NCBI RefSeq assembly: GCF_047948215.1
Contig: NC_134455.1
Coordinates: 72,503,689 to 72,567,688 of the forward strand
Reading direction: 5' to 3'
DNA from: Lycorma delicatula
Taxonomy: Eukaryota; Arthropoda; Insecta; Hemiptera; Fulgoridae
DNA: 64,000 bases
The notes under the pieces were generated by a model. That model searched no databases and was not told the origin of the DNA. It saw only the letters and a list, made by a program, of their open reading frames with translations. The first letter of the stretch is position 1, and each line of letters begins with the position of its first letter. Position numbers and translations under genes: made by a program. Of the stretch, positions 45,359-57,000 are shown piece by piece.

Positions 45359-45731
45359 TATACTCATATATGTTTTTCTGTAAAGAGAGTTTTTTTAATA
45401 ATTTTATCCTTTATTTTCGATTTGATTTTTTAGTTCTATGTGTTTAATTTTACTATACGGGGAGGGGATTTTTGCACAACCCACCGGAGTTAGGTAAGTT
45501 TTTATACTTTCCTTATTCTATTATTTTAGCTTTTATATTTTATCAACTTTGCCTGTGGTATTAGTTTTCGGTTTTATTTTGCTTATTTAAATAAATTTTT
45601 ATTATATGGTTAATATTACGTTTACACCTTCTGTGGTATATTGTTTTGGAGTTATTTTACCCTTTTATTAATTTAATAATAACAATCGGGCGATGACAAC
45701 GCCCAGGCGTTTTTCGCCCACAAAAAAAAAA
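44744..45731 (+). mobile_element. 5'-truncated LINE: RNase H end, zinc motif, 3' UTR and A-tail
   Basis: From about 44840 the sequence is the 3' end of an I/Jockey-group ORF2, with the stop at 45358. A 3' UTR follows to GGGCGATGACAACGCCCAGG and a GGGCG...CGCCC hairpin near 45688-45719, then a short A-tail at 45721-45731. The 44744-44840 part before the homology is probably flank or rearranged element. Confidence 0.85.
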
Positions 45732-47495
45732 ACCGGAAGAGGAAGGACACTGAGGTTTTGGACCATTTAATTTCTAGGTATTCTGGGAAGAAGGCGGAGC
45801 ATAAGTCGAGTCAGCAGCGGCGGAAGATTGTCAATCTCGTAGTCTCAACCAGTAGAGACCTTGGGTAAGGCTTTCTGTCTCTCCTAGCTAAATCCGATGG
45901 CATGTGGGTGAACAGCGACGTTCCTTGACAACTTCGGGGAAGCGACGGCTGCGTGGCTCCCGCCTACTTGTGAAAAGATGAAAAAATGTAAGAATGGTGG
46001 TTGGAGTGATCTTTATTTGTCGGGTGACTCCTTTGACTCGGAAGGGTGTGACTCCTTTACGGACGTCTCTCACATGGAAGGGGATATACCAGAAGGGAAA
46101 ATTGGTGCTGTAGGACCCGCAGGAACGCTTTCGTCACGGAACGGAGTTGAGCACTTTGGTTAAGCAACACATTACTACCCAGGTAAAAATAGAAGAGTGC
46201 TCTTACCGACTGGACATAAGTGCTCATATGTTGAACTTATTAGAATCTCTTTGGGATGCGGTACCACGGGAATCACAGGCGGGAATTTCTACCTGGTTGA
46301 CTACGACGGAGAAGGCTAATCAAACGTACCATATAATCAGCGATATGGCATCACAGACCCCGGACGGAGGCTTGGAGTGTATCATGTCCTGGACACTTTA
46401 TAAACTTTGTCAGGCCGTTGACAGTAGAGTGGCGGCGGCGGCGGATATTGAGCGGCTGGTCTTCAGTAGCTTCCGGAAGACGTTTTCCAGTTCTTTACAT
46501 TAGTACAGAACATTACTGATTTGGCGTAGGAAGTGGGGTTCGCTTGGATTTTGGATGTGGCTGCTGGCGTCGATAACTCGCGACATGTGCCGATTTATCG
46601 CAAGTTTTGATCTGGCCCAGACCAAAGTGGTCATTGTTTTGGCTGCGGTATGGCCGGCCACGTGAAGAGAAACTGTACACAGGAACCTCGCCGTCTGTCA
46701 TGTAGATCCCACGGACGTGCACCCGGTGGTCGAGGATGTAAAGTGGCCCCATCTGCACCAGTGCTATGAATATATGCACAGCTGCGATCTGGTATCTGGT
46801 ACGGGCGACCTCATCCAGGAGGTTGGGAGGCTCCGGCGTCTCATCTTCGGTGATCGGGTGGGGACTCTCTTGCAGTACCGTTCGGGGGAATAGAAGACCA
46901 TAGTCCCGGTGGAGGATCCCGTTGAGTTTCCTCATTAGAGGCGAGGCGCAATGGAGTCGGGGCTCCCCGATGATGGCATTAAGGACCCTCAGGTATGAGA
47001 GGAACGCGTGGGGGTAGCGGTACGCAGAAGGCGTGCCGGCTACATATAGGATAGGGACGGGGATGGTAGCCCCATTGCGGAGGGGGGAGTTAGCTGGGGG
47101 AGTTAGCTGCCCGAGTGAGGTGGTTGGCTCACCCCAACGAGGCTTTGGGGACCCCGGCGGGAGATCCTCCATAAGGAGGCAGTTAGGGTGGGCAGAGACT
47201 GCTGCCACGGTACTGCAAGGTGACCATGATATGTCTTAACATGCGGAGACTGGTTTCCTTGGGGTGCTTAACAATAATAAAAAAAAAAAGGCGATGCGTT
47301 AAGACCGGAGTCCTGGTGAGGGAAAATCCTTTGGGATCCCCTCACTTCAGGCACGGCAAGCAAGTAAGACCGAGTACCGGCTGCCTGTGTGGGGCCTTGT
47401 GCCCTTCCGCGGTAGTTTGAGGCGGTAGCACCTCTTAGAGTTGAGCGTATGCTTAGTCGCAAATCCGGCTCCAAGAGCCGGGGAAATCGACGGAG
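45732..47495 (+). mobile_element. GC-rich LINE ORF1 region with CCHC knuckle, degraded
   Basis: Continues directly from the A-tail of the preceding fragment and is much GC-richer than the surroundings. Frames 45978-46163 and 46147-46503 look like gag-type coding (for example SDMASQTPDGGLECIMSWTL, RVAAAADIERLVFSSFRKT). In another frame, 46635-46676 reads CFGCGMAGHVKRNC, a C-x2-C-x4-H-x4-C knuckle, followed by a Cys/Gly-rich stretch. No RT is visible. It ends with a perfect hairpin CCGGCTC-CAA-GAGCCGG (47465-47481) and an A-rich run. I place it among R1- or I-type LINE gag regions by inference; the clade is open. Confidence 0.6.
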
Positions 47496-49117
47496 AAAAA
47501 AAATATATATATAAATTATTAATTATATAAAAAATAATATTATTTTACAATTTTCTTTCAGTATTTTGTAAAAGTGTTGTCGCTGACAGAATGTCTTAAA
47601 AAAGTACATGTAAAGTTAATTAAAACAAAGTCAGTAATGTAAATATTTAAAGTAACTCGCATACCGTGTACGCTCTGTGAAATAAGTTTAGTAAAATAAG
47701 GTAACGCAACAGGGTTGTACTGGACATGATGTATTACACAGCATTTTTAATATAAATTTTATTTCCCATGACACCGCCACTTCCATTTCCTTAATTATTC
47801 AAATGGCAATAACAATATACATTTTACAACATTTTTATTACAACACATTATTCAGTAAAAATATTTTCCTAATTTTTGTAAGAATTGAAAAAGTAATTAT
47901 TCTAACCTTCTTGTTAGTTTGTCTAAATTCTTCTCTGAAGCTAATTATTCCTATAATTATTGCATTTTAATTCTAGTTAACAGTTCTAGGATATTATTAT
48001 TAAAAGAATTCTAAAAAAAGTAACCTTCGTCGAGTTGACAGACGTTTACATTTTATAATTTGTTGTAAAATTTACTAATGTCAAATTTTCTGTTCTAGAA
48101 AACAAATTGAATGACTTTTATTATTTTTGTCTAACAACAGTTTAAATCATATATACAAGATTCCCGTTGTTCAGTTTTCTATGCCTTCTTAACTTAATAA
48201 TAATTTCAATTAATCTATTGCAATGTTTATCTAATATATATGTAAATTTTATTATACATCCATTTAAGTAAGTTTTTTATAAACATATACAGACTAACAC
48301 TTTTCTATGTTTAAAATTGTCTGTTGAACCGTCTGATTCAAAATGTTTATTTTTAGATTTCAATAAAAGTAAAAATAAAAATAACGAAAAAAATTAAAAA
48401 TAAGTTTTTTGTACGGGAAAAGAAAATGATAAATCTTTTGTCCGTAGTTATTAAATAATCGTTTATTACGTAAAATATAAATCCTCTTCAGTTAGTTGTT
48501 TCAGAATAAATAGATAATAACCGTGTAAATATACATTTTTATATGCTATTATTATCTTAATAATTTGTTACTATGTATTATTTATTTTGTATTGTATATT
48601 ATAATATGATAAAAGTAATTTGGAAGAACAACCTTCAGTTAGATATATATATTTATTAGAAGTTAGCTTTACGTAAGCCTTTTTTTAAATTAATTTAATC
48701 TTTTTTAATAAATTTTTTACTGAAATTTCTTTAATATAAATTAATTTCATATTTAATTCATTTTTATTTACTTTTGTTTTACTTTCCGATACCACCTAAG
48801 TTAAGTATTTGATAAAATTTTAATTATTTACTAACGTTACAAGTATACTTTTTTCATTGTGTTTTTTGTGTTATGTTGTGCAAATAACATGTATTCAAAT
48901 TATATTACTACGGGAACCTCCTGATAAGACGTATGTCTTAGCGGAGCCCTAAATTTTACAATTTTATGAAAATATACAAATAATAAATAAAATAAGTGAT
49001 AATAATGATTATTAATACTAAATACTACGTTTAGATTTTACATTACTATTTGCATTTAAAATACATCTAAATATAAAATATACGAGTACATAACTAAATT
49101 ATATATAGTTGTGTATA
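47496..49117. other. AT-rich intronic sequence
   Basis: Nothing recognised apart from a short balanced patch near 48905-48950. Confidence 0.5.
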
Positions 49118-49193
49118 GACACTCCAAACATATACTTTCAAAGTATATGTTCAACATATACTTTGAATACTTAAAGTATATGTTTGGAGTGTC
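49118..49193. repeat. Inverted repeat at the 5' break of an RTE-type LINE fragment
   Basis: Arms 49118-49138 and 49173-49193 are perfect 21-bp inverses; the spacer also contains CATATACTTT/AAAGTATATG repeats. The right arm is LINE coding (KVYVWSV), the left arm an inverted copy of it. Confidence 0.9.
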
Positions 49194-49608
49194 GCTTTAT
49201 ATGGAAGTGAAACTTGGACAATCGGAGTATCTGAGAAGAAAAGATTAGAAGCTTTTGAAATGTGGTGCTATAGGAGAATGTTAAAAATCAGATGGGTGGA
49301 TAAAGTGACAAATGAAGAGGTATTGCGGTAAATAGATGAAGAAAGAAGCATTTGGAAAAATATAGTTAAAAGAAGAGACAGACTTATAGGCCACATACTA
49401 AGGCATCCTGGAATAGTCGCTTTAATATTGGAAGGACAGGTAGAAGGAAAAAATTGTGTAGGCAGGCCACGTTTGGAATATGTAAAACAAATTGTTAGGG
49501 ATGTAGGATGTAGAGGGTATACTGAAATGAAACGACTAGCACTAAATAGGGAATCTTGGAGAGCTGCATCAAACCAGTCAAATGACTGAAGACAAAAAAA
49601 AAAAAAAT
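49172..49608 (+). pseudogene. RTE-type LINE, C-terminal ORF fragment with A-tail
   Basis: A 5'-truncated LINE. Reading: VYVWSVALYGSETWT, RLEAFEMWCYRRMLKIRWVD, KVTNEEVLR, a stop at 49330, then IWKNIVKRRDRLIGHILRHP, GRPRLEYVKQIVRDVG and ESWRAASNQSND with the stop at about 49588, followed by a poly-A run (49594-49607). This tail after the RT domain is typical of RTE-like elements widespread in insects (often annotated as craniofacial development protein 2-like or endonuclease-reverse transcriptase). One in-frame stop and the 5' truncation make it dead. Confidence 0.88.
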
Positions 49609-50399
49609 AAATTTACAAATACTTTCATGAACTGCAAACCTTACTTATTTTACGGTGAATTGAACAGATTTAGATCTAAAACAAAATTGAATTAATAAAG
49701 TAAAATTAAAATGAAATACACTCCAGAATTGTCGATCGTAATTTGATTGCGAAAGTGTAATCAGTGTCAATAATAGTTTTACTGTTCAGGAATATCGATA
49801 ATTAACCATAAGGTTAGATGAAATACACACAATATTTCTTTTTTACTTTTTTTTGTATTTAAAAAAAATTTAACGACTGTAAATAATGCACAGAGTATTA
49901 TGAAACCTTGTTCTGTAAACAACCCTCATTATAGCGTGCTATATTGAAAGGGGAAATCTGTATGGAAAATCGTGACTCATACATTTTTTTAATGAAAAAT
50001 CCTTTTTCCCAACAAATATCTAAGATTTTTACTGCAGGTTTTCAGAAAAGCTGCTAAACGCTTTTGCTGTAACTACGTCATAAAATATAAATAGACGAAA
50101 TTCTAAAGAATCGGGTAGAAATAGGTCCCCTCTTAGCTCAGTTGATAAATAGTCTGCATTTCGTTTTGTTTTACAAATAAATCTAAAGAAGCTGTAAAGC
50201 AAACATTTAATATTTTTACAAAGTAAAAAACGATTACAAATTGTTTACCAAGTATAAAAAATATAAAAAACATTCTGATTATATTCCATAAACATTTTTA
50301 TTCCCTCCCTATTAATAATAATCAATAGAGACAGAAGAATGAGTAAAAGCAGAAATAAATATACGAATAGAAAACAACCAATAACAAAATAATAATAAA
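49609..50399. other. AT-rich intronic sequence
   Basis: A TTAGCTCAGTTGATAAA motif near 50133 looks like a tRNA A box, but no B box or cloverleaf follows. Confidence 0.5.
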
Positions 50400-50965
50400 T
50401 AGAACAGCTGAGAAGCTTTGATTTATCACCAAAGAAAACTAAAACAAGAAGAATCCCTCCAAGATGGAGAAATTAAGATATATAAATGCAATAAGAGCAA
50501 CATCTTATGTGGCACCGAAACATTACACCTAACTGACTTCGAAAAATTACTCAAATCGAATGAAGCTTACTAAGAAAATTCAATGCCAAACTAATCAGAG
50601 GAAGGGTAGAGACCGAAATCTTAACAAGGAGATCTACCAAAATTAAGAAGTCCTAGAAAAAAGGTAAAATATCTTGAGCCATATGATTAAGATGAAACCA
50701 AACAGATTCAGTAAACAAATTTTTTACAAGCTGTGGAACATGAAAAGACAAACCAAATTACCTGAAACAGATGGAGGAGGACCTCCAAAGGATAGGCTTG
50801 AAAGATGAGGACTGTTGTGATAGAGATAATTACTTCCATGGAATAATTTACAAGATAAAAGTTCATATGGAAGAAAAAAGGACAGGATCAAAAATAGCAG
50901 ATGAGCTAAAACGAACCCATGTCAAAATAAACGAGAAAGGCGTAGAAAAGGATAAAATAAGCTAG
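50400..50965 (+). pseudogene. LINE ORF2 C-terminal remnant (plus strand)
   Basis: Purine-rich, lysine-rich coding traces with frameshifts: KLRYINAIRATSYVA, LSHMIKMKPNRFSKQIFYKL (the 'GHLxRMxPxRL' type box that follows RT in many insect LINEs), then an ORF at 50771-50965 starting MEEDLQRIGLKDEDCCDRD. This is the region after the RT domain. No RT motif is preserved. Assignment is by this pattern only. Confidence 0.5.
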
Positions 50966-51098
50966 AAAGAAGTGATTTGCGTGATCCTAAGTTGGTCTTT
51001 TCGCATAAAAAAGTAAATAAAAAGACAATAAATATATTCGATCTTCGTTTATCCATAGTAGTTTTTTCCCCGAATAGCTCACCTAGAATTACGTTAGA

Positions 51099-51628
51099 TC
51101 ATTTATATATTTGTGGTTGTTTCTTTTTTCCTGTTTTTCTGTCTGCCCAGTATCTGTTCATTCTTTCTGATATCTCTTTCTTTCGTTCTTCAGAAAGTTC
51201 AGCTCTGTTGTTCTTGCGTTTTGGCGCTTCTTGGAATCTTTTAATCTCATCTCTTAATAGTCTCTTTAAAATTTTCCTTTCTCTTATAAATTCTTCAGTT
51301 ATCTTCGTTTCTTTTAGGTCTTCTAAGACTTGTGTGTACCATTTGCCTTTAGTTCTTTTACCTTGGAAAATACAAAAACTTCGTTTGGTCAATTTACTGT
51401 TATTCATTATAAATAAATGGGAGTAAAATGCAATTTTTTCCTTATCGTATCTGATAGTTCTTCAATTTTAGTATAAAGTTTGTTATTTGGAATTAAATCC
51501 TGATTATTTTGAAAACAGAACCTAACATTTTGCTTATAATTCTCCTGTCTTTTTTCTAGATTTTCTAGTAGATGTATGTTACACAAGCTTAGGCTTTCTG
51601 CCGCATAGAGTGTTTCCGGCTTTATCAC
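51099..51628 (-). pseudogene. LINE ORF2 C-terminal remnant (minus strand)
   Basis: Two frames, 51628-51407 and 51407-51099. The first reads IKPETLYAAESLSLCNIHLL (the 'xxYAxExL' box just after RT) and LENLEKRQENYKQN. The second reads KGKWYTQVLEDLKETKITEE, a basic stretch, and ISERMNRYWADRKTGKK. This is the same functional region as 50400-50965 but a different family and opposite strand, so two tails face each other. The stop between frames and absence of RT show decay. Confidence 0.6.
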
Positions 51629-53463
51629 AGTTTTACAGTGTCAAAATTTTAAGTTCCACACTAAAGACAGTTTGTTATACAAGTTTCTCGTTAGCTGGAA
51701 AGCTAATTAAATTTTACTAGCTCTAACTGTTAACGCATTTTTATCTAAAGCATTCCAACTGATCCATTCTGCGAGATATTTGAAATTATCCACTTTACTT
51801 TTTTATTATTTATCCTAAGGAAATTCGTGCAGTTTTTAACATCGTATCAATATGTTATGTATAGACATTATGTCAATATTTCGTTTTCTCAAACACGATT
51901 TTTAGTCCCATTTTAGCAGCTTGTTTTTCTAATTCTTTCATTTGTTGTTCAGCTTTCAGTTTTTAGATAATAATACCTTATTATCAGCAAAAGCCAGACA
52001 GTTAATCTTTAGTTCTTCAGTTCCCAGTCTTATTCCACTATTTTTATATAAATTTTTGTTCAAGTTTTTTGTAGAGTTTTTAAGAAGAATAATGAACTTT
52101 TTTTTAATTTTCCGTAATTTTTTACCATTATTTTATTGTGATTACTATTCATTCATTTATTGATTTAATATTTGTTTTTATCTTTCACTAATTCCTACCT
52201 ATTAATTGATGATTATTGTTTATCAAATAAAACACGCATTAATTTTTGCATTTAGATTTTTATGATTAGTAAACGGTTCTTGAATCTTTTCTTTGGCGAT
52301 TCTAATTAAATAACGGTTTAGCATAGGTCATTCTCAAAATGACGATTATTTTATTACTATTAGCATAAATTAATTAAACTCTTATTTTCACTTTACAATA
52401 GTTATTCGATTTTTTAATTTAAAATATACGCTATTTAAAATTGAGATAAATGTTTATTTTAATTTTAACTAAATTAGACTGCTATTTAATTACTTCAGAT
52501 ATTTGTATTTTTTGAGTTTTAAAATTCCTCAAAAAGTCAAATAATAGTTCAGCTATTAGAATTCTATAATAAAAGTTAATGATGAGCTTCTAGATATTGT
52601 TAGTAATTTAAATAAAACGACAAAAGCTTATGTAATCTAACTAATGATTGTATCTATGTGCTTAATTATAATCTCTTTTAAGAATTGTTACTATATTACG
52701 AATGAGATGTTTTTGTGTATAGCGCTTTCTAGTATCGAAACATGGAAATTAAGAAAATTTGAAAATAGAGTATTTTGAAATGTGTTATCATTTATACAAA
52801 CCTAACACAACGTAAAACAAAACACTCCTTTTGACAATCAGGTGAGATTACGGGTAACGAAATAAAAAGATTTTAATAAAACATGAAGGAGATAAGTTTT
52901 TGGCAAAAACTTAATAAAAAGAAGGATAATATCTGAATAATGGATATGGTGTAAGTGAAAATAAGGGTTAATTCCATCGGTTCTAGTAGAGGAAATATAG
53001 AGGATAGGATGGAACACATAAATTAGAATATATTTAATAAATAATTAAGAATGGAGGTTGTGGAATGTATGTTGACTAAAAGACTGATGTAGAATTGGTA
53101 GTAATTTAATTCAGCTGGTTAAGGGATCAGTTAGAATTAACGTGCATTTGCTATCGGTGCAAAAAGTTAGAAATACTCGAGTCGTAGGATTTATAAAAAT
53201 TAAACCATTTTATAAATCACCAGATTTAAAAAAAAAGTTGTCACCCTTTAAATTATTTTATACTATATTTGTTGATATTAAACTTTTATTTTTTCTTAAT
53301 CAGAACAAAATCGGGACATTTTGACGATTCCACTGTGATCATGATTTTGATTGCTTGTTATTAAGAAACCACGAAACCAATCACTTTTTTTTTACAAAAT
53401 CTAGTCCATTCTATCTTACCTCATTTATAAAATTTCAGATCAACATCTTTAACTGTTTCAAAA
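51629..53463. other. AT-rich intronic sequence
   Basis: Nearby traces of the minus-strand LINE may extend to about 51960 (reverse strand, near KLKAEQQMKELEKQAAKMGL-type sequence), but they are too decayed for firm limits. The rest is featureless. Confidence 0.45.
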
Positions 53464-54779
53464 TTACGAAAGATATCTTTAAAGTAAAGACCGCTGGGAA
53501 ATTTCTCTCCTAAAGGTTGGCGAACCTATGTCGTTTATGACCACGCTAGTAATATATACATAGCATTGTTGTCTGTAAGTTGATGCGTTCTAGTATCTTT
53601 GATTATGTGTGAGTTATTACGTTATAAAATGATTAGGAAAATCGATGTTGCCGCCAACTGTGAAATAGGTGGAGTCCTGCGTTTTTTAAACCATGAAAAC
53701 GTTAAGCCGGTTGAAATTCATAGGCAGTTGCCTGATGTGTACGCTGATAGTGTAATGAATGAAAGGAACGTCCGAAATGGTGTGAAAGATTTAGAAATAA
53801 CAGAATTAATGTGCATGACGAATAACGTTCGGGGGCTCTCGATAATCACCGAGAACATGTTCAAACGCGTCGATGATGAAATCAGAAAAGATCGTCGCTC
53901 AACGATTTTCGACCTAATCCTTCTTTTTTCTGATTTTTCAAGAGCTGTTATTGGTTACATTGTTTATGAGCATTTAGGCTTCAGAAACGTTTGCGTACGT
54001 TGGTTGCCGCACGTCTTAAAAGAAAGTCACAAAAAATCCGAATGGGATTTCCTTTGGAATGGAATTTTTTAATTTTAATGTTCTACACAGAAAAAAGTGA
54101 TGATTTCCTTAATTCTGTTGTTACCGGCGATGAAACATGGATTTCATATTACATGCCACAGAGAAAACGGCAGTCAAGTGAATGGCGTCGTCCTCAATCA
54201 CAAACCAGACCAACAAAGGTCAAGCAACAGCCATTTGGACGCAAATTGATGGCCACAGTCTTTTGGGATTGGTTTGGCATACTGCTAATTGATTTCATGC
54301 CACGTGAAACCCTACTGCAAAACTCTACGTAATTTACGGCGCCCCATTCAAAATCGGCGACGTGGGCGTCTGACAGACGGCGTCTTCTTGCTGCATGATA
54401 ATGCACGTTCATATATTGTGGGCCCGACACGTGATTTACTGAGAACATTTGGATGGAAAATTTATGATCATCCACCAAATAATCCGGACTTAGCTCCTTC
54501 TTATCTCTGAAAGAGGTTTTGAGTGGTAAGCATTTCGCGGGTGACGATTAACTTAAACATGTTGTTAATCATGGCTAAATGGACTGGCGGCAGAAGAATA
54601 CGACGAGAGTATTTTGAAACTGGTGTATCGCTAGGATAAATGTCTTAATTCATGTAGCGATTATGTAGTGAAGTAGTGCAGTGTAAGTTGTTTAAGAGAA
54701 ATATAAAATATTTATGAAATTTTCAGAATAAATACGTTTCCAATGAAACGGTCTTTACTTTAGAGATAACTTCTCGTAA
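53464..54779 (+). mobile_element. mariner-like element 2 with both terminal inverted repeats
   Basis: The 5' repeat 53464-53493 and the 3' repeat 54749-54779 are inverted and match except for a few changes (both contain CTAAAGTAAAGACCG-type sequence). The total of about 1.3 kb is full mariner length. TA is present at both ends (53465-53466 and 54777-54778), consistent with the TA target duplication. Contains one transposase relic in plus orientation. Confidence 0.93.
53627..54510 (+). pseudogene. mariner transposase pseudogene 2
   Basis: Spread over three frames. 53599-54072 holds the DNA-binding region (MIRKIDVAANCEIGGVLRFL, NVKPVEIHRQLPDVYADSVM, then VRWLPHVLKESHK). The frame of 53991-54332 carries the first catalytic motif VVTGDETWISYYMP and QQPFGRKLMATVFWDWFGIL. 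The frame of 54289-54510 carries the second motif VFLLHDNARSY and the third region NPDLAPSYL. In the family the third Asp follows APS; here the codon is missing between 54501 and 54502, and a stop comes two codons later. Roughly 100 C-terminal bases remain as noncoding. Inactive. Confidence 0.92.
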
Positions 54780-55536
54780 TTTGTAAAACGGTATTACCTT
54801 TGGATTAATACCATGTATAAACACGAGAAATCTCAAAAAAGTAACAGCAAAAAATATTCTAGAAGGTGATGCAATGTTTTAATATCTGATGGACAGTTAT
54901 ATTTTTAATATACTTTTATTTTTAATATATCTTTAAACTCAACTGATCATACTTTATCCGCCAATAGCAGGACAACTATTCCTGGGCTAGCATAATTAAC
55001 CGAACCTTATTACCAATGAACATTATTAATATACCAATTAAATTAAATTTAAAAATAAATATATTAAAACTATTGATTTTTACGATAGCTTCCATCAACA
55101 ATTAAGAGTAGCTTTCACAATTGGCATTATCTTTACATTATTGTGATGTAAGAAATAGTTCAAAATTTAAAATTCACGTAAGAAATTTTATTTTTCATAT
55201 TAATGTAAAAATTTTGTTTTTTTATTGAATATAGCATATTAAGCCTTAGTCTAAGTCAAAGTTATAAACATGAAATAAATTTAGAAAATAGTTTTGATGT
55301 TTTATAAGATTTTTTTCTTTTTTTTTTCTATAAAGAAATTATAGTTTATAATTTTCTTTTACCATATATTTCCTTAAGATCTACCCCTAAATTTAGGTTT
55401 CCCTCTTATTTCAGACTGATATAACAGTGATTTCTGATGTAGATAGAATTAAGAAGCAACTTTTATATATATCAGCTTTATATGGGATGTATTTTTTGTA
55501 CGTTGTTGTCATAAAAAATTGGTTTTTATATTACAG
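54780..55536. other. AT-rich intron end
   Basis: No repeats recognised. Ends with the acceptor TTATATTACAG at 55526-55536. Confidence 0.55.
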
Positions 55537-55727
55537 ATGTGAAAGTATTGATTCATTGATGGCGTACGTATTAATTGATGGTAGAATGGAAAAAATTGAT
55601 AACTTCTGCGGAAGCACATTACCAAGACCTCTCATGTCGAATGGCCCTCGATTAATGCTTGAATTCCGTGGGATATATTCTTCCAGACAGTCGCGTGGAT
55701 TTAGAGCTGTGTACTCATTTACTGAAA
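55537..55727 (+). CDS. CUB-domain exon B (second half of the domain), SOL-1-like gene
   Basis: A 191-nt internal exon with acceptor TTACAG at 55536 and donor GTAAGT at 55728. The first base completes the Glu codon from exon A. Then 63 codons read CESIDSLMAYVLIDGRMEKI, DNFCGSTLPRPLMSNGPRLM, LEFRGIYSSRQSRGFRAVYS and FTE. They supply the third and fourth CUB cysteines (codons 1 and 24), the FCG...P..L.S.G..L.L.F core and the SRGFRAVYSFTE end strand. The longer ORF upstream to 55427 is intron read-through, and the ATG inside the exon is not a start. The exon ends one base into the next codon; the following exon was not found before 64000. Confidence 0.9.
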
Positions 55728-57000
55728 GTAAGTATATCCAGATCTTATTACTTGGTTTTATGTAATTTTATTGAAATATTTTATCTGGAATATTATTTTA
55801 AAAATCCCAAATCTATTGTATTGCACCTTAAAGCAAAATAACAAAAGACAACAAAAATGGTTATTACACTACGAAATTTCCTTTAATATGCTTTATATGA
55901 TAAAGAGAAATTAATTTTATTATTAAATTAACTCCACAGTTTTGTTATCTTAATTATTGAAAAGAATAAGTGCCAACCAGTACGTCAGCCTTAATTTTGA
56001 TCCACAGTTTGACTGTTCTACGCTGTTGGCACATTGTTTCTGATACGACAAATAGCTGTTGGATCCAAGGTATCTGAAGATAACGTCAAACCGTCCATTT
56101 TTCAGAGTGAGGTTTAGACACATGGGAACTGTGTGGATTTTACTGGTAGTGGTAGGTAAAAAGGGTTTGCTCTCAGACAATGATGCGCTCTGCTCTTCAA
56201 CCGTTGTGTCATGTGTCAATCTAAATAGGTAAATCTGAATAGCTAAAGGTAAGCTCTGTATTGTTCCTCTACATTTTGGATCTGAACTTCCTTGTCACGT
56301 AATGAGTGAGCATATGATGTTTTCTCATAGACATAGCACTTTTCTCGCAGATAGGTCACTGTCAAAACTTTTTGAAGTTTTTAGGATTTTGGTGATGACC
56401 AGAAGTACTTCGTTCTTTGAGAAGCATTACTGAATCTGGAGAAAGCTGATTCAAGGATTCCTATATATCCTTATGGAGATGGTGAATACTGAATACTTGA
56501 TGAATATTTGTATGCTTAGAAAACTTTGAAAACAAGTCGATACTATAGTTCAGATATACATTTGTAAACTATAATTTTGCCATCAGTGAATTGCCGTTAT
56601 AAATCGCCTAATGTACAGTAATTTTTTAAAAAATGCAATGGATTTATTTTATTTTTTGGGTCTCAATACTCATTTAGTTATCGATTAAAGTACCAATCTT
56701 TAGATTTTGCTTGTCCAGTTGCAGAATGATCCATCAGCTGAGGTATTCTCACGACAGTTACTGAACATTGGAAACGGACAGCTGCCAGTCGATGAGACGT
56801 CTAGACGAATATCATTTCCTGATAATTTTTTGTAATTTAGTAACATCGAAAGAAGAACTGATCGAAAAAGTATTTCCTGATATTCAAATTAAAGATTATA
56901 ATTAAAGATCCCGCATCAAAGATTGTTTTTATCTATTTTTCGTATCAGTCACATACCCGCGACCGCCAGAAAACAGTTTTTTTAACGCTCAGCTGAACGC
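55728..57000. other. Next intron, start: no exon recognised
   Basis: Begins with donor GTAAGT. A balanced-composition patch at 55950-56420 contains a minus-strand ORF (56219-55950, MTHDTTVEEQSASLSESKPF...) without a recognised family. It may be an old TE piece. Confidence 0.5.

Larger units (their letters stand above)
27489..55536 (+). other. 28,048-bp intron splitting one CUB domain
   Basis: Donor GTAAGT at 27489 and acceptor TTATATTACAG ending at 55536. Exon A ends in GA and exon B starts with A, giving GAA (Glu) followed by the third CUB cysteine, so phases fit. No other CUB coding sequence is visible between them. The intron contains two mariners, several LINE fragments, a SINE and inverted-repeat elements in both orientations. 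Confidence 0.8.

Noticed and set aside
46513..47208. 231-codon minus-strand ORF
   Set aside because: Lies opposite the plus-strand CCHC knuckle region. It has no recognised domain and its length is expected in GC-rich DNA with few stop codons.
47465..47481. CCGGCTC-CAA-GAGCCGG hairpin plus A run as an intrinsic bacterial terminator
   Set aside because: The context is a eukaryotic retroelement end; hairpins before A-tails are common in LINE 3' ends.
50125..50190. TTAGCTCAGTTGATAAA as a tRNA gene start
   Set aside because: No B box at the expected distance and no acceptor stem can be formed.
55427..55765. Separate 112-codon gene with an ATG at 55427
   Set aside because: Only 55537-55727 is CUB coding; the rest is intron read-through past consensus splice sites.
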